From assembly GCF_018413645.1 (NCBI RefSeq), contig NZ_JAHCDA010000001.1, forward strand, positions 806,001 through 870,000: 64,000 nucleotides of DNA, read 5' to 3'. Of the stretch, positions 35,204-44,327 are shown in pieces (the stretch's first letter is position 1; each line of letters starts with the position of its first letter). The notes under the pieces were generated by a model, which was not told the DNA's origin, ran no database searches, and was given only the letters and a program-made list of their open reading frames with translations. The position numbers were made by a program, and so were the translations under genes. This DNA comes from Roseococcus pinisoli (lineage in GTDB: Bacteria; Pseudomonadota; Alphaproteobacteria; Acetobacterales; Acetobacteraceae).

Positions 35204-35561
35204 GGAAGCCGGCTTCCATGAGCCCGGCCACCGCTTCTAGCGCCTCGCGCGCGTCCCATCCCTCGGCCTCCAGCGTCACTTCGCTGCCCTGACCGGCGCC
35301 CAGCATCATCAGCCCCATGATGGAGCAGGCCGGCACGGTCTGCCCGGCGCGGCTGACGTTCAGGCAGGCCGAGTAGCGCTCCGCCAGCGCGACCAGCTTG
35401 GCGGCGGCGCGCGCGTGCAGGCCGCGGCTGTTCACGATCTTGATGGTCCGCTTCAGCACCATCCCGTCCCCGCCGCAGCCGCAGCCCGCTTCGACGGCGG
35501 GCGTCGACGCCAGATGGGCGGAAGAGGGCGTTGCATCGGCATCCATGGGCCATTCGTTCAT
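35193..35561 (-). CDS. HPr phosphocarrier with an N-terminal extension
   Basis: HPr core begins at MVLKRTIKIVNSRGLHARAA, with the phosphorylated histidine in SRGLHAR and a serine in CSIMGLMMLGAGQG that HprK would phosphorylate. The start at 35561 gives 122 residues; it is preferred because it overlaps the EIIA stop by ATGA. The alternative ATG 35462 gives an ordinary 89-residue HPr. The extension of 33 residues contains a Cys-Gly-Cys-Gly-Gly stretch. HPr relays phosphate from EI to EIIA. Which start is used is uncertain. Confidence 0.88.
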   Translation of the reverse strand: MNEWPMDADATPSSAHLASTPAVEAGCGCGGDGMVLKRTIKIVNSRGLHARAAAKLVALAERYSACLNVSRAGQTVPACSIMGLMMLGAGQGSEVTLEAEGWDAREALEAVAGLMEAGFHED

Positions 35562-36019
35562 GACGTTCCACTCTGGGAGGGGGTAGTGGACTGCCCAGAG
35601 GGGGGATTCTGGGCGTTGAGAAGGCCGTTGGGAAGATCGCCCGCGGCCGTAATGTACTTTCTTCCTGCCATGATGGCGTGCTCGACGGCCGAGGCCAGGG
35701 GCTCGGAGCCCCGGATCTTCGCGAGCTTCACGAGCAGGGGCAGGTTCACGCCCGCGATGACCTCCTTGTTCCGGTGGTCGCAGAGCGAGAAGGCGAGGTT
35801 CGAAGGCGTGCCGCCGGCGATGTCGGTGAGCAGGATGACGCCGTCGCCCTCATCCACCTCGGCGATGCGGGCGCGGATATCGGCGCGCCGATTCTCCAGG
35901 TCATCCTCGGCGCCGATGCACACCGTGGCGATGGCGCGCTGGGGGCCGACAACGTGTTCCATGGCATGGCGCATCTCCAGCGCCAGACGGCCGTGGGTGA
36001 CGAGCACGAGGCCGATCAT
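35558..36019 (-). CDS. PTS EIIA component, mannose family (ManX type)
   Basis: A 153-residue EIIA of the mannose class. The active histidine is in VLVTHGRLALEMRHAME near residue 9. The alpha/beta fold continues with VILLTDIAGGTPSNLAFSL and NLPLLVKLAKIRGSEP. The C-terminal 20 residues are polar and variable. It accepts phosphate from HPr. With no EIIB/EIIC partner nearby it probably acts as a regulator. The start codon overlaps the rapZ stop by 4 bases and its own stop overlaps the HPr start by 4 bases. Confidence 0.9.
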   Translation of the reverse strand: MIGLVLVTHGRLALEMRHAMEHVVGPQRAIATVCIGAEDDLENRRADIRARIAEVDEGDGVILLTDIAGGTPSNLAFSLCDHRNKEVIAGVNLPLLVKLAKIRGSEPLASAVEHAIMAGRKYITAAGDLPNGLLNAQNPPSGQSTTPSQSGTS

Positions 36020-37023
36020 GAGGGATACTTCGAGGACATAGGCATGGAAAGGCTGGGGGCCGCCTTCTTGCTGGAAAGTGGGGATTCGGGGGTGCCGGCG
36101 TCTTGGGGGGGAGCGGCGAGCACCGGGGCGGATATATCGTGCGTCTGGCCCAATTCCCGATGCGCCAGATCAGCACGCCAGCCCTGCTGCCGGAGATGGG
36201 CTGCGAGCTTTTCGGCGACGAAGACGGAGCGGTGCCGGCCGCCGGTGCAGCCGACGGCAATGGTCAGGTACTTTTTCCCCTCGGCGACGTAGCGCGGCAG
36301 CAGCGGCTCAATGAAGCCCACCAGCCGCGCCCAGAAGGCCGGGAAGTCCGGATCGGCCGCGACATAGTCGCCCACCGCCGGATCCCGGCCCGTGAGTGGC
36401 TTCAGCGCCGGCACGTAATGCGGATTCGCGAGGAAGCGCAGGTCGAAGACCAGGTCGGCCTCGCGGGGCAGGCCCTTGGGGAAGGCGAAGGACTGGATCT
36501 GCAGCGAGAGGCCCGGGGCGTCATCCGGCCGGAAGCGCGCCTCGATGAGGCGGCGCAGCTCGGGCAGGGGCAGGACGGAGGTGTCCAGCACCAAATCGGC
36601 CGCGTCGCGCAGCGGGGTCAGCAGCGCGCCTTCCATGCGGATACCATCCAGTACGCGGGCGCCGAGCGGGCCGCCGGGAGCCAGCGGATGGCGCCGCCGC
36701 GTCTCGGTATAGCGCCGGAGCAGCACCTCCTCCTCGGCCGTCGCGAAGACGAGCGTGGCGGCCAGCCCCTCGCGGTCGCGCAGCCGGCGCAGCGCCGCCA
36801 CGACCTCGGCCGCCTCGAAGCCGCGGGTGCGAGCGTCGATGCCCGCGGCCAGCGGGCCCGTGCCGTCCTCGACGAGGGAATCCAGGATGGCGAGCGGGGG
36901 ATTGTCCACCGTCTCGAAGCCCAGATCCTCCAGCACCCGCAGGATCGAGGCCTTGCCGGCGCCGGAAAGGCCGGTGACGAGGACGAAGGGCCGCGGCCCG
37001 GGCGCGAGGACGGGGTCGCTCAC
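36016..37023 (-). CDS. rapZ: RapZ, RNase adapter and nucleotide-binding protein
   Basis: A 335-residue RapZ/YvcJ homologue. The P-loop reads VTGLSGAGKASILRVLEDLG, with alanine-serine after the lysine where most have serine. Conserved later stretches are FETVDNPP, FPKGLPREADLVFDLRFLANPHY and the C-terminal IAVGCTGGRHRSVFVAEKLA. RapZ proteins bind nucleotides and, in enterobacteria, direct RNase E to an sRNA that controls glucosamine synthesis. The GTG start at 37023 overlaps the hprK stop by 4 bases (GTGA), which fixes the start. In alphaproteobacteria the gene usually sits in this PTS operon, as here. Confidence 0.92.
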   Translation of the reverse strand: MSDPVLAPGPRPFVLVTGLSGAGKASILRVLEDLGFETVDNPPLAILDSLVEDGTGPLAAGIDARTRGFEAAEVVAALRRLRDREGLAATLVFATAEEEVLLRRYTETRRRHPLAPGGPLGARVLDGIRMEGALLTPLRDAADLVLDTSVLPLPELRRLIEARFRPDDAPGLSLQIQSFAFPKGLPREADLVFDLRFLANPHYVPALKPLTGRDPAVGDYVAADPDFPAFWARLVGFIEPLLPRYVAEGKKYLTIAVGCTGGRHRSVFVAEKLAAHLRQQGWRADLAHRELGQTHDISAPVLAAPPQDAGTPESPLSSKKAAPSLSMPMSSKYPS

Positions 37024-37466
37024 GCCGCGAAGGCCCCGCAGCTCAGCCGGTGCCGCTGGGCCAGCGCGCCCAGGGCGCAGGCCAGCACATCCGGCGCGGA
37101 AGGGGCGGCGCCATTGGTCTCGAGCAGCGGCAGGGAGAGGCCGAGCGCCTCCCATTGCCGGGGCACGGGAAGGCGGACCACCTCCTCCCGCGCGACGAGG
37201 CGGACCACGAGGCGAAGGGGGGCGGAAACCCAGCTGAGGCCTTCGACGATACCCAGGCCGAAGACCTCCATGCGGCCCGCGAGCGCGGGGGGCGGGGAGG
37301 CCTCCAATCGGCCGTCGACGGCCTTCAGGACCACCTGATCATCCGATACGAGACTCCAGCCACGGCCCATCAGGCGCAACAGAAGATCCGACTTGCCGGC
37401 GCCCGGGGGAGCAAGGATCAATACCGCCTCGCCATCCAGAGCCGCGCAGCTTGCGTGAAAGAGCAT
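37020..37466 (-). CDS. hprK: HprK, short HPr kinase/phosphorylase
   Basis: A 148-residue protein equal to the catalytic C-terminal domain of HPr kinase, the usual short form in alphaproteobacteria. Visible are MLFHASCAALDGEAVLILAP, the Walker A motif PPGAGKSDLLLRLMGRG and SLVSDDQVVLKAV, with an arginine in RMEVFGLG near the second metal site. It phosphorylates HPr on serine and removes the phosphate when metabolites fall. It is the first gene of the five-gene operon. The start is divergent from the dehydratase gene with 85 bases between. Confidence 0.88.
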   Translation of the reverse strand: MLFHASCAALDGEAVLILAPPGAGKSDLLLRLMGRGWSLVSDDQVVLKAVDGRLEASPPPALAGRMEVFGLGIVEGLSWVSAPLRLVVRLVAREEVVRLPVPRQWEALGLSLPLLETNGAAPSAPDVLACALGALAQRHRLSCGAFAA

Positions 37467-37551
37467 CCCGGCTGCCAGAATGTTTCAACAGGTTACTTTA
37501 TGGCAGGATTGGGGCTGCCAAGGAAGGCCGGCGTTTTCGGAGGGGTAGTGC

Positions 37552-38475
37552 ATGCAGGTTGATCAGCTCGCCATCGAGGCCGCGGCGCGTCGGATCGCGG
37601 GGGATGTGCGGCGGACGCCCCTTCTCCATCTGCCCGAATGGGGCGTGCTGAAGCTCGAGCTGCTCCAGCTGGCCGGCAGCTTCAAGCCGCGCGGGGCCTT
37701 CAACCGGATGCGCAGCGCGGGCGCGGGGCCGGCGGGGGTGATCGCGGCCTCCGGCGGCAACCATGGCGTGGCCGTGGCCGCGGCGGCGCAATCCCTCGGG
37801 CTCAGGGCCGAGATCTTCGTCCCCGAGATCGCCGCCGAGGCCAAGCGCGCGCGAATCCGCAGCTTCGGCGCGGAGCTGACCGTGGGCGGCGCCAGCTACG
37901 ACGAGGCGCGGCAGGCCAGCGAAGCCCGCGCCGCCACGACCGGCGCGCTGATGGTCCATGCCTACGATCAGGCGGAGGTCCTCGCCGGGCAGGGCACCGT
38001 CGCCCTCGAATGGGAGGAACAGGCGCCCGGCCTAACGCATCTTCTGGTCGCGGTTGGCGGCGGCGGGCTGATCGGCGGCATCGGTGCCTGGCACCGCGCG
38101 AGCGGCGTCACCCTCGTCGCCGTCGAGCCGGAGGGCTGCCCCTGCCTGCACGAGGCCCTGGCGGCGGGCCGGCCCGTGCCCGCCACGGTCGGCGGCCTGG
38201 CGGCGGACAGCCTGGGCGCGCGGCAGGTCGGCGCGCTGATGTTCCCCATCGCGGCCGGGCTGCACGCGGCGGGGCGCCTGCTCCCCGTGCGGGTGACCGA
38301 CGAGGCGATCCGGGCGGCGCAGCGCGCGCTCTGGGAAAGGGCTCAGCTCGTGGCGGAACCGGGCGGGGCGACCGCGCTGGCCGCGCTGCTCAGCGGCGCC
38401 TGGGTGCCGCCGGCCGGGGCCAAGGTCGGCGTGCTTGTCTGCGGGGCGAATACCGATCCGGGCTCGGTCGCGTGA
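37552..38475 (+). CDS. Threonine/serine dehydratase-like PLP enzyme
   Basis: A 307-residue fold-type II PLP enzyme. The lysine that binds PLP lies in AGSFKPRGAFNRM. The phosphate-binding and substrate loop is ASGGNHGVAVAAAAQ, and the glycine-rich loop is LVAVGGGGLIGGI. No regulatory ACT domain is present, as in catabolic threonine or serine dehydratases and hydroxyaspartate-type enzymes. It would deaminate a hydroxy-amino acid to a keto acid. GGAGGGG at 37539-37545 gives a ribosome site 6 bases before the start. It stands alone between the PTS operon and a solute-binding protein gene. Confidence 0.86.
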   Translation: MQVDQLAIEAAARRIAGDVRRTPLLHLPEWGVLKLELLQLAGSFKPRGAFNRMRSAGAGPAGVIAASGGNHGVAVAAAAQSLGLRAEIFVPEIAAEAKRARIRSFGAELTVGGASYDEARQASEARAATTGALMVHAYDQAEVLAGQGTVALEWEEQAPGLTHLLVAVGGGGLIGGIGAWHRASGVTLVAVEPEGCPCLHEALAAGRPVPATVGGLAADSLGARQVGALMFPIAAGLHAAGRLLPVRVTDEAIRAAQRALWERAQLVAEPGGATALAALLSGAWVPPAGAKVGVLVCGANTDPGSVA

Positions 38476-38493
38476 CCTGTCCCTGATCAGCCC

Positions 38494-39306
38494 TCAGCGG
38501 ATCAGGATGGGCGTGAGGCCGTGCCGCGCCGCGGCCCGCGTCAGGGTGCCATCCGCCCGGACGGCGCTGAGGAAACCGTTCACCTCGGCGAGCCAGGCCG
38601 GGTCGTGCAGCGGCACCGCCCAGGCGAAGAGCGTCTCCCCGAAGCGGTCCGGCGGCTCGATCACCCTCGCCCAGTCATGCATGAACAGCATGCGGCGCGT
38701 ATAGGCGAAGTCGCTCATGAAGACGTCGGCCCGGCCGGACTGGATCTCCGCCTCGCGCGTGCGCGGCGGGGCCACGACCAGCATGTCGGCCCGGCGCAGG
38801 CTGCGGCCCATCAGCGCTTCCTGGATGGTGCCGGCGGCGACCGCCACCACCGTCCCGGGCGAGTCGATATCCGTCCAGCCGCGGATCCGCGTATTGGCCT
38901 GGGTGGTCACCGCATAGACGGGGCTGGCGAGGTAGGGGCGGCTGAAGGCCACGCGCCGGGCCCGCGCCGGGGTGATGCCCACGGCCATCATGGCGATGTC
39001 GCAGTCGCCGGCCTCGATCCGGTCCATGAAGGAGATGAAGTTGGTCTCGACGAAGCCCAGCCGCACCGAAAGCCGGCTGGAGAGCGCCCGCGCCAGGTCG
39101 ATGTCGATCCCCTCGAACTCACTGTTGCGGGAGTTGCGGTAGGAAATCGCGAAGTAGTCGGGCCAGACGCAGACCTTGAGTTCTCCCCGCGCGCGGATCG
39201 CCTCCAGGCGCGGCGGGAGAGAATTTTCGGCCCATGCCTCGCAAATTGGGAGGAGCCCTGCGATAACGGCAAAAGCCATGCGCTTGAAAGCGATCCGCGA
39301 CAGCAT
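38494..39306 (-). CDS. ABC-type amino-acid-like solute-binding protein
   Basis: A 270-residue periplasmic SBP_bac_3 protein. The signal peptide is [17 protein letters not shown] after a short basic start. The mature protein has [56 protein letters not shown] and [17 protein letters not shown], all features of the polar amino acid group. No permease genes are adjacent. The start is supported by AAGGAG 6 bases upstream on the minus strand. The 5' end overlaps that of the divergent sensor kinase gene by 29 bases. Confidence 0.86.
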   Translation of the reverse strand: MLSRIAFKRMAFAVIAGLLPICEAWAENSLPPRLEAIRARGELKVCVWPDYFAISYRNSRNSEFEGIDIDLARALSSRLSVRLGFVETNFISFMDRIEAGDCDIAMMAVGITPARARRVAFSRPYLASPVYAVTTQANTRIRGWTDIDSPGTVVAVAAGTIQEALMGRSLRRADMLVVAPPRTREAEIQSGRADVFMSDFAYTRRMLFMHDWARVIEPPDRFGETLFAWAVPLHDPAWLAEVNGFLSAVRADGTLTRAAARHGLTPILIR

Positions 39307-41890
39307 CCGGCGCTCCTTCGCTCCGAGAACGAACGAGCCGGAGCCGGCCCGGGCCGCCCCACGGCCAAGCCGTCTTTACGCGGTTGTGGCCGGGCTCGTC
39401 ATCCTGTGCCTGCTCGCCGTCTATGGCACCGTCATGTATCGCGGCCGCGCGGAGGCCATCGCGGCGGCCGAGCGCCTCACGCAATCCGTGTCGGAGGCGC
39501 TGGCCGACCAGCTCACCCGCGCCATGCAGACGGTGGACCTCGTCCTCCTCGACCTCGCCGATCGCCCGCTGGAAGGCGACCATGACGGCTTCTCGGGCCA
39601 GCGCTCGCATATCCTGCGCGACATCTCGCAGCTGCGCGGCATCGTGCGCACCGACGCCAATGGCACGGTGCTGGAATCCACCGCCGAGGGGCTGGTCGGC
39701 CTCGGCCTCGGAGACCGGGAGTGGTTCCGCGTGCTGCGCTTCGGCGGGCAGCAGCTGCGGCTGGGCACGCCGGAGAGCGGGCGCTTCATCGCCTCCCCCC
39801 ATGCCCGGCCGATCGCCGAGACCGGCCTCTGGTCCATCCCGCTGGCCCGCGCCGTCCGCAACGGCCGGGGCGAGTTCGACGGCGCGGTGATCGCGCTGCT
39901 GAACCCGGAATACCTGGTCACCATCTCCCGCCGCTATGCCGAGGCCTTCGGCGTTTCCATCCGGCTGCATTCCTTCAACGGCGCGCTGCTGGCCCGCTCG
40001 GATGGCGGGCGGGAAGGCATCGGGCAGATCCATCCCGGCGCCTGGCCCTTCCGCAACTTCCTGCCCCGGCGCGAGACCGGCTCCTTCATCGGCACCGACC
40101 AGGACGACGTGCCGGTGATGGCCAGCTTCTCGGTCACCCGGCAGGGCTTCTTCGTGGTCGAGGTGGCGCGCAGCCGTCGCGACGCGCTGGCGGGCAACCA
40201 GTCGCTTGGCCTGCTGCTGGGGCTGGGCGTGGGCGGCGCGGGGCTCTTCATCCTGCTGGCGCTCTGGCTGATGGTGCGCCAGGCGCACCGGCTGCGGGCG
40301 CAGGGCACGCAGCTCGCCCTCTCGGAAGCCGCGGCACGTGCCGGCTCCCGCGCGAAGGAAGACTTCCTCGCGAGCATGAGCCACGAGATCCGCACGCCGA
40401 TGAACGGCGTGATCGGGATGACCGGCCTGCTGCTCGACACCCGGCTCGACACGCTGCAGCGCCGCTATGCCGAGACCATCCAGAACTCGGCCGAGCACCT
40501 GCTGATGGTGCTGAACGACATCCTCGACTTCTCCAAGCTGGAGGCCGGCGCCGTCGAGCTCGAGCGCGTGCCCTTCGACCTGGAGAAGGAGATCGGCACC
40601 ATCGTCGAGCTCTTCGCGCCGCGCGCGGCCAGCAAGGGCGTAGAGCTGGTGGTGTCCATGCCGCCCGAGCTGCCGCGCCTCGTGGTGGGGGATCCCGGGC
40701 GCTTCCGGCAGGTTCTGTTCAACCTCATCGGCAATGCCGTGAAGTTCACCGACAGCGGCTGGATCCGCCTCGATCTCTCGGCCGAGAGCCTCGGCCCGCG
40801 GCAGGGCTGGCGCATGCGCTGCGACGTGATGGACACGGGCATCGGCCTCGATCCCGCGCAGATTCCCCATCTCTTCGAGCGCTTCACCCAGGCCGATGCC
40901 TCGATCCGCCGGAAATACGGCGGCACCGGCCTCGGCCTCGCCATCTGCGTCCGCCTCGCTGAGGAGATGGGCGGCGGGCTGGAGGCCGGCCAGCGCGATC
41001 CCTCACGGCCGCGCGGCGGCGGCAGCCGCTTCACCTTCACCGCCCAGCTCGGCCAGGTGCCCGGCCCGACGGACGTGCCGCTGGCCGAGGCGCTGGCCGG
41101 GCTGCGCGTGCTGGTGGTCGACGATTTCACCCTGCGCCGCGAGATCCTGGCCCGTCAGCTCGCGGGCATGGGGGCAGAGGCGCTGCCGGCGGCCGATGGC
41201 CCGACGGCGCTTGCCCTCCTGCAGAAGAGCGCCGCCGCCGGCCGCCCGGTGCGGGTAATCATACTGGACCGCCAGCTCGGCCAGATGCGGGGAATCGACG
41301 TCGCCCGGCAGATTCGCGAGCTGCCCGACGTGCCGCGCGCGCCGATCCTGCTCTGCTTCTCGGGCGCGCCGCTGGGCCGCGAGCAGCCGGAACCGGGGCT
41401 GGTGGACGGCATGCTGCTGAAGCCCATCCTGCCGGCCCGGCTGCGCGAGGGGCTGCTTTCCGTCGTCGCGCCGCCCACGCCCGCGCCCGTGCCGGTCGCC
41501 GCCGCACCGGTCGAGACGGGGCCGCGGCGGAAGGTCCTGCTGGTGGAGGACAATGCCACCAACCAGCTCGTCATGAAGACCATCCTCGGCCGCGCCAATT
41601 GCCAGGTGGACGTGGCGCCGGACGGGTCGATCGCCGTCACCATGGCGCATGGGCAGGTCTATGACGTCATCCTGATGGACCTGCAGATGCCGGTCATGGA
41701 CGGGCTGGAGGCCACGCGGCAGATCCGCGCGACCAGCAACCCGAACCGGCGGACGCGCATCATCGGGCTGACCGCCGCCGTGGGCCCGGTCTTCGAGGCG
41801 CAGTGCCGTGCCGCCGGCATGGACGACTATCTCAGCAAGCCCGTGCAGCGGGCCGCGCTGCTGGAGCGACTCGGTCTCACCCTGGCCTGA
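39278..41890 (+). CDS. Hybrid histidine kinase with two receiver domains
   Basis: An 870-residue membrane kinase. Helix 1 ([20 protein letters not shown]) and helix 2 ([20 protein letters not shown]) bracket a periplasmic PDC/Cache-like sensor of about 250 residues. The phospho-acceptor is in [20 protein letters not shown]. The ATPase domain has [22 protein letters not shown] and [10 protein letters not shown]. Receiver 1 has [13 protein letters not shown] and LDRQLGQM. Receiver 2 has [25 protein letters not shown] and YLSKPVQRA. No HPt domain is included, so a phosphotransfer partner must exist elsewhere. ATG 39278 is the likely start but has no strong ribosome site; GTG 39386 is a shorter alternative without overlap. 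Confidence 0.9.
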   Translation: MRLKAIRDSIRRSFAPRTNEPEPARAAPRPSRLYAVVAGLVILCLLAVYGTVMYRGRAEAIAAAERLTQSVSEALADQLTRAMQTVDLVLLDLADRPLEGDHDGFSGQRSHILRDISQLRGIVRTDANGTVLESTAEGLVGLGLGDREWFRVLRFGGQQLRLGTPESGRFIASPHARPIAETGLWSIPLARAVRNGRGEFDGAVIALLNPEYLVTISRRYAEAFGVSIRLHSFNGALLARSDGGREGIGQIHPGAWPFRNFLPRRETGSFIGTDQDDVPVMASFSVTRQGFFVVEVARSRRDALAGNQSLGLLLGLGVGGAGLFILLALWLMVRQAHRLRAQGTQLALSEAAARAGSRAKEDFLASMSHEIRTPMNGVIGMTGLLLDTRLDTLQRRYAETIQNSAEHLLMVLNDILDFSKLEAGAVELERVPFDLEKEIGTIVELFAPRAASKGVELVVSMPPELPRLVVGDPGRFRQVLFNLIGNAVKFTDSGWIRLDLSAESLGPRQGWRMRCDVMDTGIGLDPAQIPHLFERFTQADASIRRKYGGTGLGLAICVRLAEEMGGGLEAGQRDPSRPRGGGSRFTFTAQLGQVPGPTDVPLAEALAGLRVLVVDDFTLRREILARQLAGMGAEALPAADGPTALALLQKSAAAGRPVRVIILDRQLGQMRGIDVARQIRELPDVPRAPILLCFSGAPLGREQPEPGLVDGMLLKPILPARLREGLLSVVAPPTPAPVPVAAAPVETGPRRKVLLVEDNATNQLVMKTILGRANCQVDVAPDGSIAVTMAHGQVYDVILMDLQMPVMDGLEATRQIRATSNPNRRTRIIGLTAAVGPVFEAQCRAAGMDDYLSKPVQRAALLERLGLTLA

Positions 41891-41983
41891 GGCAGCGCCT
41901 CGGGCCCGCCGGCCCGTGGATGGCACCGCCATTGCAAAACCGCCATCGCCCTCCGCGCCGAACACGGCCGGCTCGGCCAGGGG

Positions 41984-42308
41984 TTTGAATCCCGCGGCCG
42001 AGTGGCAGTACTACATTGAGGGCCAGGCCCCCTCCGGCGTCTTCGCCGCCCACGGCCAGGCGCGGACCTTCGACTTCTCGGCCGGCGACGTGGGCTTCAT
42101 TCCCTTCGCCATGAGCCACTACATCCAGAACACCGGCGACACGCCGCTGCGCTTCCTCGAGGTCTTCAAGAGCAGCTACTACGCGGATGTGTCGCTCAAC
42201 CAATGGCTGGCGCTGACCCCGCCCGAGCTCGTGAAGGGGCATATGGGCTTCGACGACAGCGTGATGAACGCCCTGGCGCAGCGTCGCGCCAAGACGCCCA
42301 CCCTCTGA
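41984..42308 (+). pseudogene. 3' fragment of an oxalate decarboxylase-type bicupin
   Basis: The last 110 or so residues match the C-terminal cupin of oxalate decarboxylases: PAAEWQYYIEGQAP, ARTFDFSAGDVGFIPFAMSH, YIQNTGDTPLRFLEVFKS and YYADVSLNQWLALTPPELVK. Intact enzymes have a first cupin and, just before the EWQYY segment, a metal-binding HWHxN region. Here that is missing and replaced by a Pro/Ala-rich stretch with no cupin residues. The frame starts within 100 bases of the hybrid kinase stop with no ribosome site. The protein cannot bind the second metal normally, so this is a remnant. Confidence 0.75.
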
Positions 42309-42323
42309 CGCGGCAGGCGTCGC

Positions 42324-43097
42324 TCAGACCTTCCAGACCTGCTCCGGCCTGGTCCAGAGCACAGGATCCTTCATCGCGGCGGCAAGGTTCTTCGCCACCG
42401 CGTCGATGATGGCCCGGCCCTTCTCCGCCGTCGCGGCGCGCGGATCGCCCTTCACGCCGGTGCGTGGCGCGCGCTCGGCGAAGCTGTAGAAGCGCGAATA
42501 GCCGGGGCGCACCTGCGTGCCGGCATTGCCGCCCGCGGCCTCCTCGATCCGGTCCTTGCGCACCTGCTCCTCGTCCAGCGCGAGCCACACCGCCGTCTCG
42601 CCCTCGCAGGCATGCATGACGCCGGGCTGCGTGGTGAGCGTGGCCGCGATCTCGGCCGGCGCCACGCTGGGCCAGGTGGTGGTGACGACGGGCATGCCGA
42701 ATTCATGCGCCAGCTCGCGCACGGAAACCGCCAGCGGGTCGATATTGCCGCCATGGCCGTTCACGATCAGCAGGCGGGAGAAGCCCTGCGCCTGCAGGCT
42801 ACGGACGACGCAGCGCAGCACCGCATGCAGCGTCGCGTGGTCGAGCGTGATGGTGCCGCCGAAGGGCAGGTGATGCTCGGAAAGCCCCGTCCAGAGCGGC
42901 GGCAGCACGATGGCGGGGATGTCGGTGGCGAGCTCCGCCGCGGCCACGCTCATCGCATGGGCGATGAAGCTGTCGGTCCAGACGGGGAGATGCGGGCCGT
43001 GCTGCTCGAGGCTGCCGATCGGCAGCACGGGCAGCGCACCCCTTTCGGCCAGGGCCTTCAGCTCCGGGCCGGTATGACGTTCCCAACGCACTTCCAT
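42324..43097 (-). CDS. Creatininase-family amidohydrolase
   Basis: A 257-residue creatininase-fold protein. The metal ligands appear in PIGSLEQHGPHLPVWTDSF (Glu, His, Asp), in LLIVNGHGGNIDPL (His), and in CEGETAVWLAL (Glu). These match the family metal set. Members hydrolyse cyclic amides such as creatinine, or release an amine in mycofactocin and riboflavin-related pathways, and the substrate here is not known. ATG 43097 is chosen because AGGAG lies 10 bases upstream. It follows asd on the same strand with a hairpin between. Confidence 0.86.
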   Translation of the reverse strand: MEVRWERHTGPELKALAERGALPVLPIGSLEQHGPHLPVWTDSFIAHAMSVAAAELATDIPAIVLPPLWTGLSEHHLPFGGTITLDHATLHAVLRCVVRSLQAQGFSRLLIVNGHGGNIDPLAVSVRELAHEFGMPVVTTTWPSVAPAEIAATLTTQPGVMHACEGETAVWLALDEEQVRKDRIEEAAGGNAGTQVRPGYSRFYSFAERAPRTGVKGDPRAATAEKGRAIIDAVAKNLAAAMKDPVLWTRPEQVWKV

Positions 43098-43156
43098 GGC
43101 GCATGCTCCTCTTGAAGGAAGGAGCATGCCTCGCCACGGCAGACCTGTCCCGGGGT

Positions 43157-43175
43157 CCAGGGCAAAAAGCCCTGG
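43157..43175 (-). terminator. Terminator-like hairpin after asd
   Basis: CCAGGGC/GCCCTGG, a perfect 7-base stem with a five-A loop (T loop on the minus strand), 33 bases after the asd stop and upstream of the creatininase start. No T-tail follows. It may be a weak terminator. Confidence 0.4.
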
Positions 43176-43208
43176 CGGGAGAGGAGAAGAGGGTAGAGCC
43201 CTCCCGTG

Positions 43209-44216
43209 TCAGGCCGGCACGCCAACCTTCATCTTCTCGGCGATCTGCACCGCGTTCAGGGCAGCGCCCTTCAGCAGCTGGTCGCCGCAGAGGAAGAAGT
43301 CGAGCCCGCGATCCCCAAAGACGGGGTTCTCGCGGATACGGCCGGCCTCGACGTCGTCCTGGCCCGTGGCCGTGATCGGCATCGGGTACTGCTGCTTCGC
43401 CGTGTCGTCGACCACGCGCACGCCGGCCGCTTTGGCGAGGACCGCGCGTGCGGCCTCCGCCGTCACGGGGCGCTCGGTCTCGATGGTCACGGCCTCGCCA
43501 TGCACGCGGTAGGTCGGGATGCGGACCGCCGTGCAGGAGACGGGGAGATCGGGCATGCCCATGATCTTCCGGCTCTCCCAGGCGACCTTCATCTCTTCCC
43601 GCGTGTAGCCGTTCGGCTGGAAGCTATCGATCTGCGGGATGACGTTGAAGGCCAGCGGATGCGCGAAGACCTCGTTCTGGGCCGGCTGGCCCTCGACGAG
43701 GACACGCCGCGTCTCGCGCTCCAGCTCCGCCATGCCCTCGGCCCCCGCGCCGCTCGCGGCCTGGTAGGTCGAGACGATGACGCGCTTGACGCCGAAGGCC
43801 TGGCGCAGCGGCTCGAGCGCGACCACGAGGATCGCCGTCGTGCAGTTCGGGTTGGCGATGAGGCGATGGTCGCCGATCGCGTCCGCATTCACCTCCGGCA
43901 CCACCAGCGGCACGTCGGCCTCCAGGCGGAAGGCCGAGGAATTGTCGACCACGGCCACGCCCTCGGCGGCCAGGGCGCGCGCATGCGCCTTCGAGAAATC
44001 GCCCGAGACGGCGAGCAAAGCGAGATCCAGATGGCGCGCGGCCTCGAGGCTGTAAGCCTCGATGGTAATCTCGCCGAAGGGCGTTTTCTGTTTCGTGCCG
44101 GCACTACGCGTCGAGGCGAAGAGCTTGAGCTCCGTCACCGGAAAGCGCCGCTTCGCGAGCACTTCCACCAATTCCTTACCGACCGCGCCCGTGGCGCCGA
44201 TCACGCCGACCCGCAT
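43209..44216 (-). CDS. asd: Aspartate-semialdehyde dehydrogenase
   Basis: A 335-residue enzyme that reduces aspartyl phosphate to aspartate semialdehyde with NADPH, in the lysine, threonine, methionine and diaminopimelate pathways. It opens with VGVIGATGAVGKELVEVLAK. The catalytic cysteine is in LIANPNCTTAILV. The phosphate-binding region YQAASGAGAEGM and the histidine segment RIPTYRVHGEAVTIE are present. Length fits the short Asd type. The gene is on its own, bounded by a hairpin and the MFS gene. Confidence 0.96.
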   Translation of the reverse strand: MRVGVIGATGAVGKELVEVLAKRRFPVTELKLFASTRSAGTKQKTPFGEITIEAYSLEAARHLDLALLAVSGDFSKAHARALAAEGVAVVDNSSAFRLEADVPLVVPEVNADAIGDHRLIANPNCTTAILVVALEPLRQAFGVKRVIVSTYQAASGAGAEGMAELERETRRVLVEGQPAQNEVFAHPLAFNVIPQIDSFQPNGYTREEMKVAWESRKIMGMPDLPVSCTAVRIPTYRVHGEAVTIETERPVTAEAARAVLAKAAGVRVVDDTAKQQYPMPITATGQDDVEAGRIRENPVFGDRGLDFFLCGDQLLKGAALNAVQIAEKMKVGVPA

Positions 44217-44327
44217 GTGCAGGATCCCTTCGAGTTAGAAACAGGCCCGTTTAACGTGCCGCGCGCGGGAAGGCCAATGCCTTGGCCGCGCTGCGGTCAT
44301 GCCCCAAGGGTGGGGCCGGGAGCGCGC

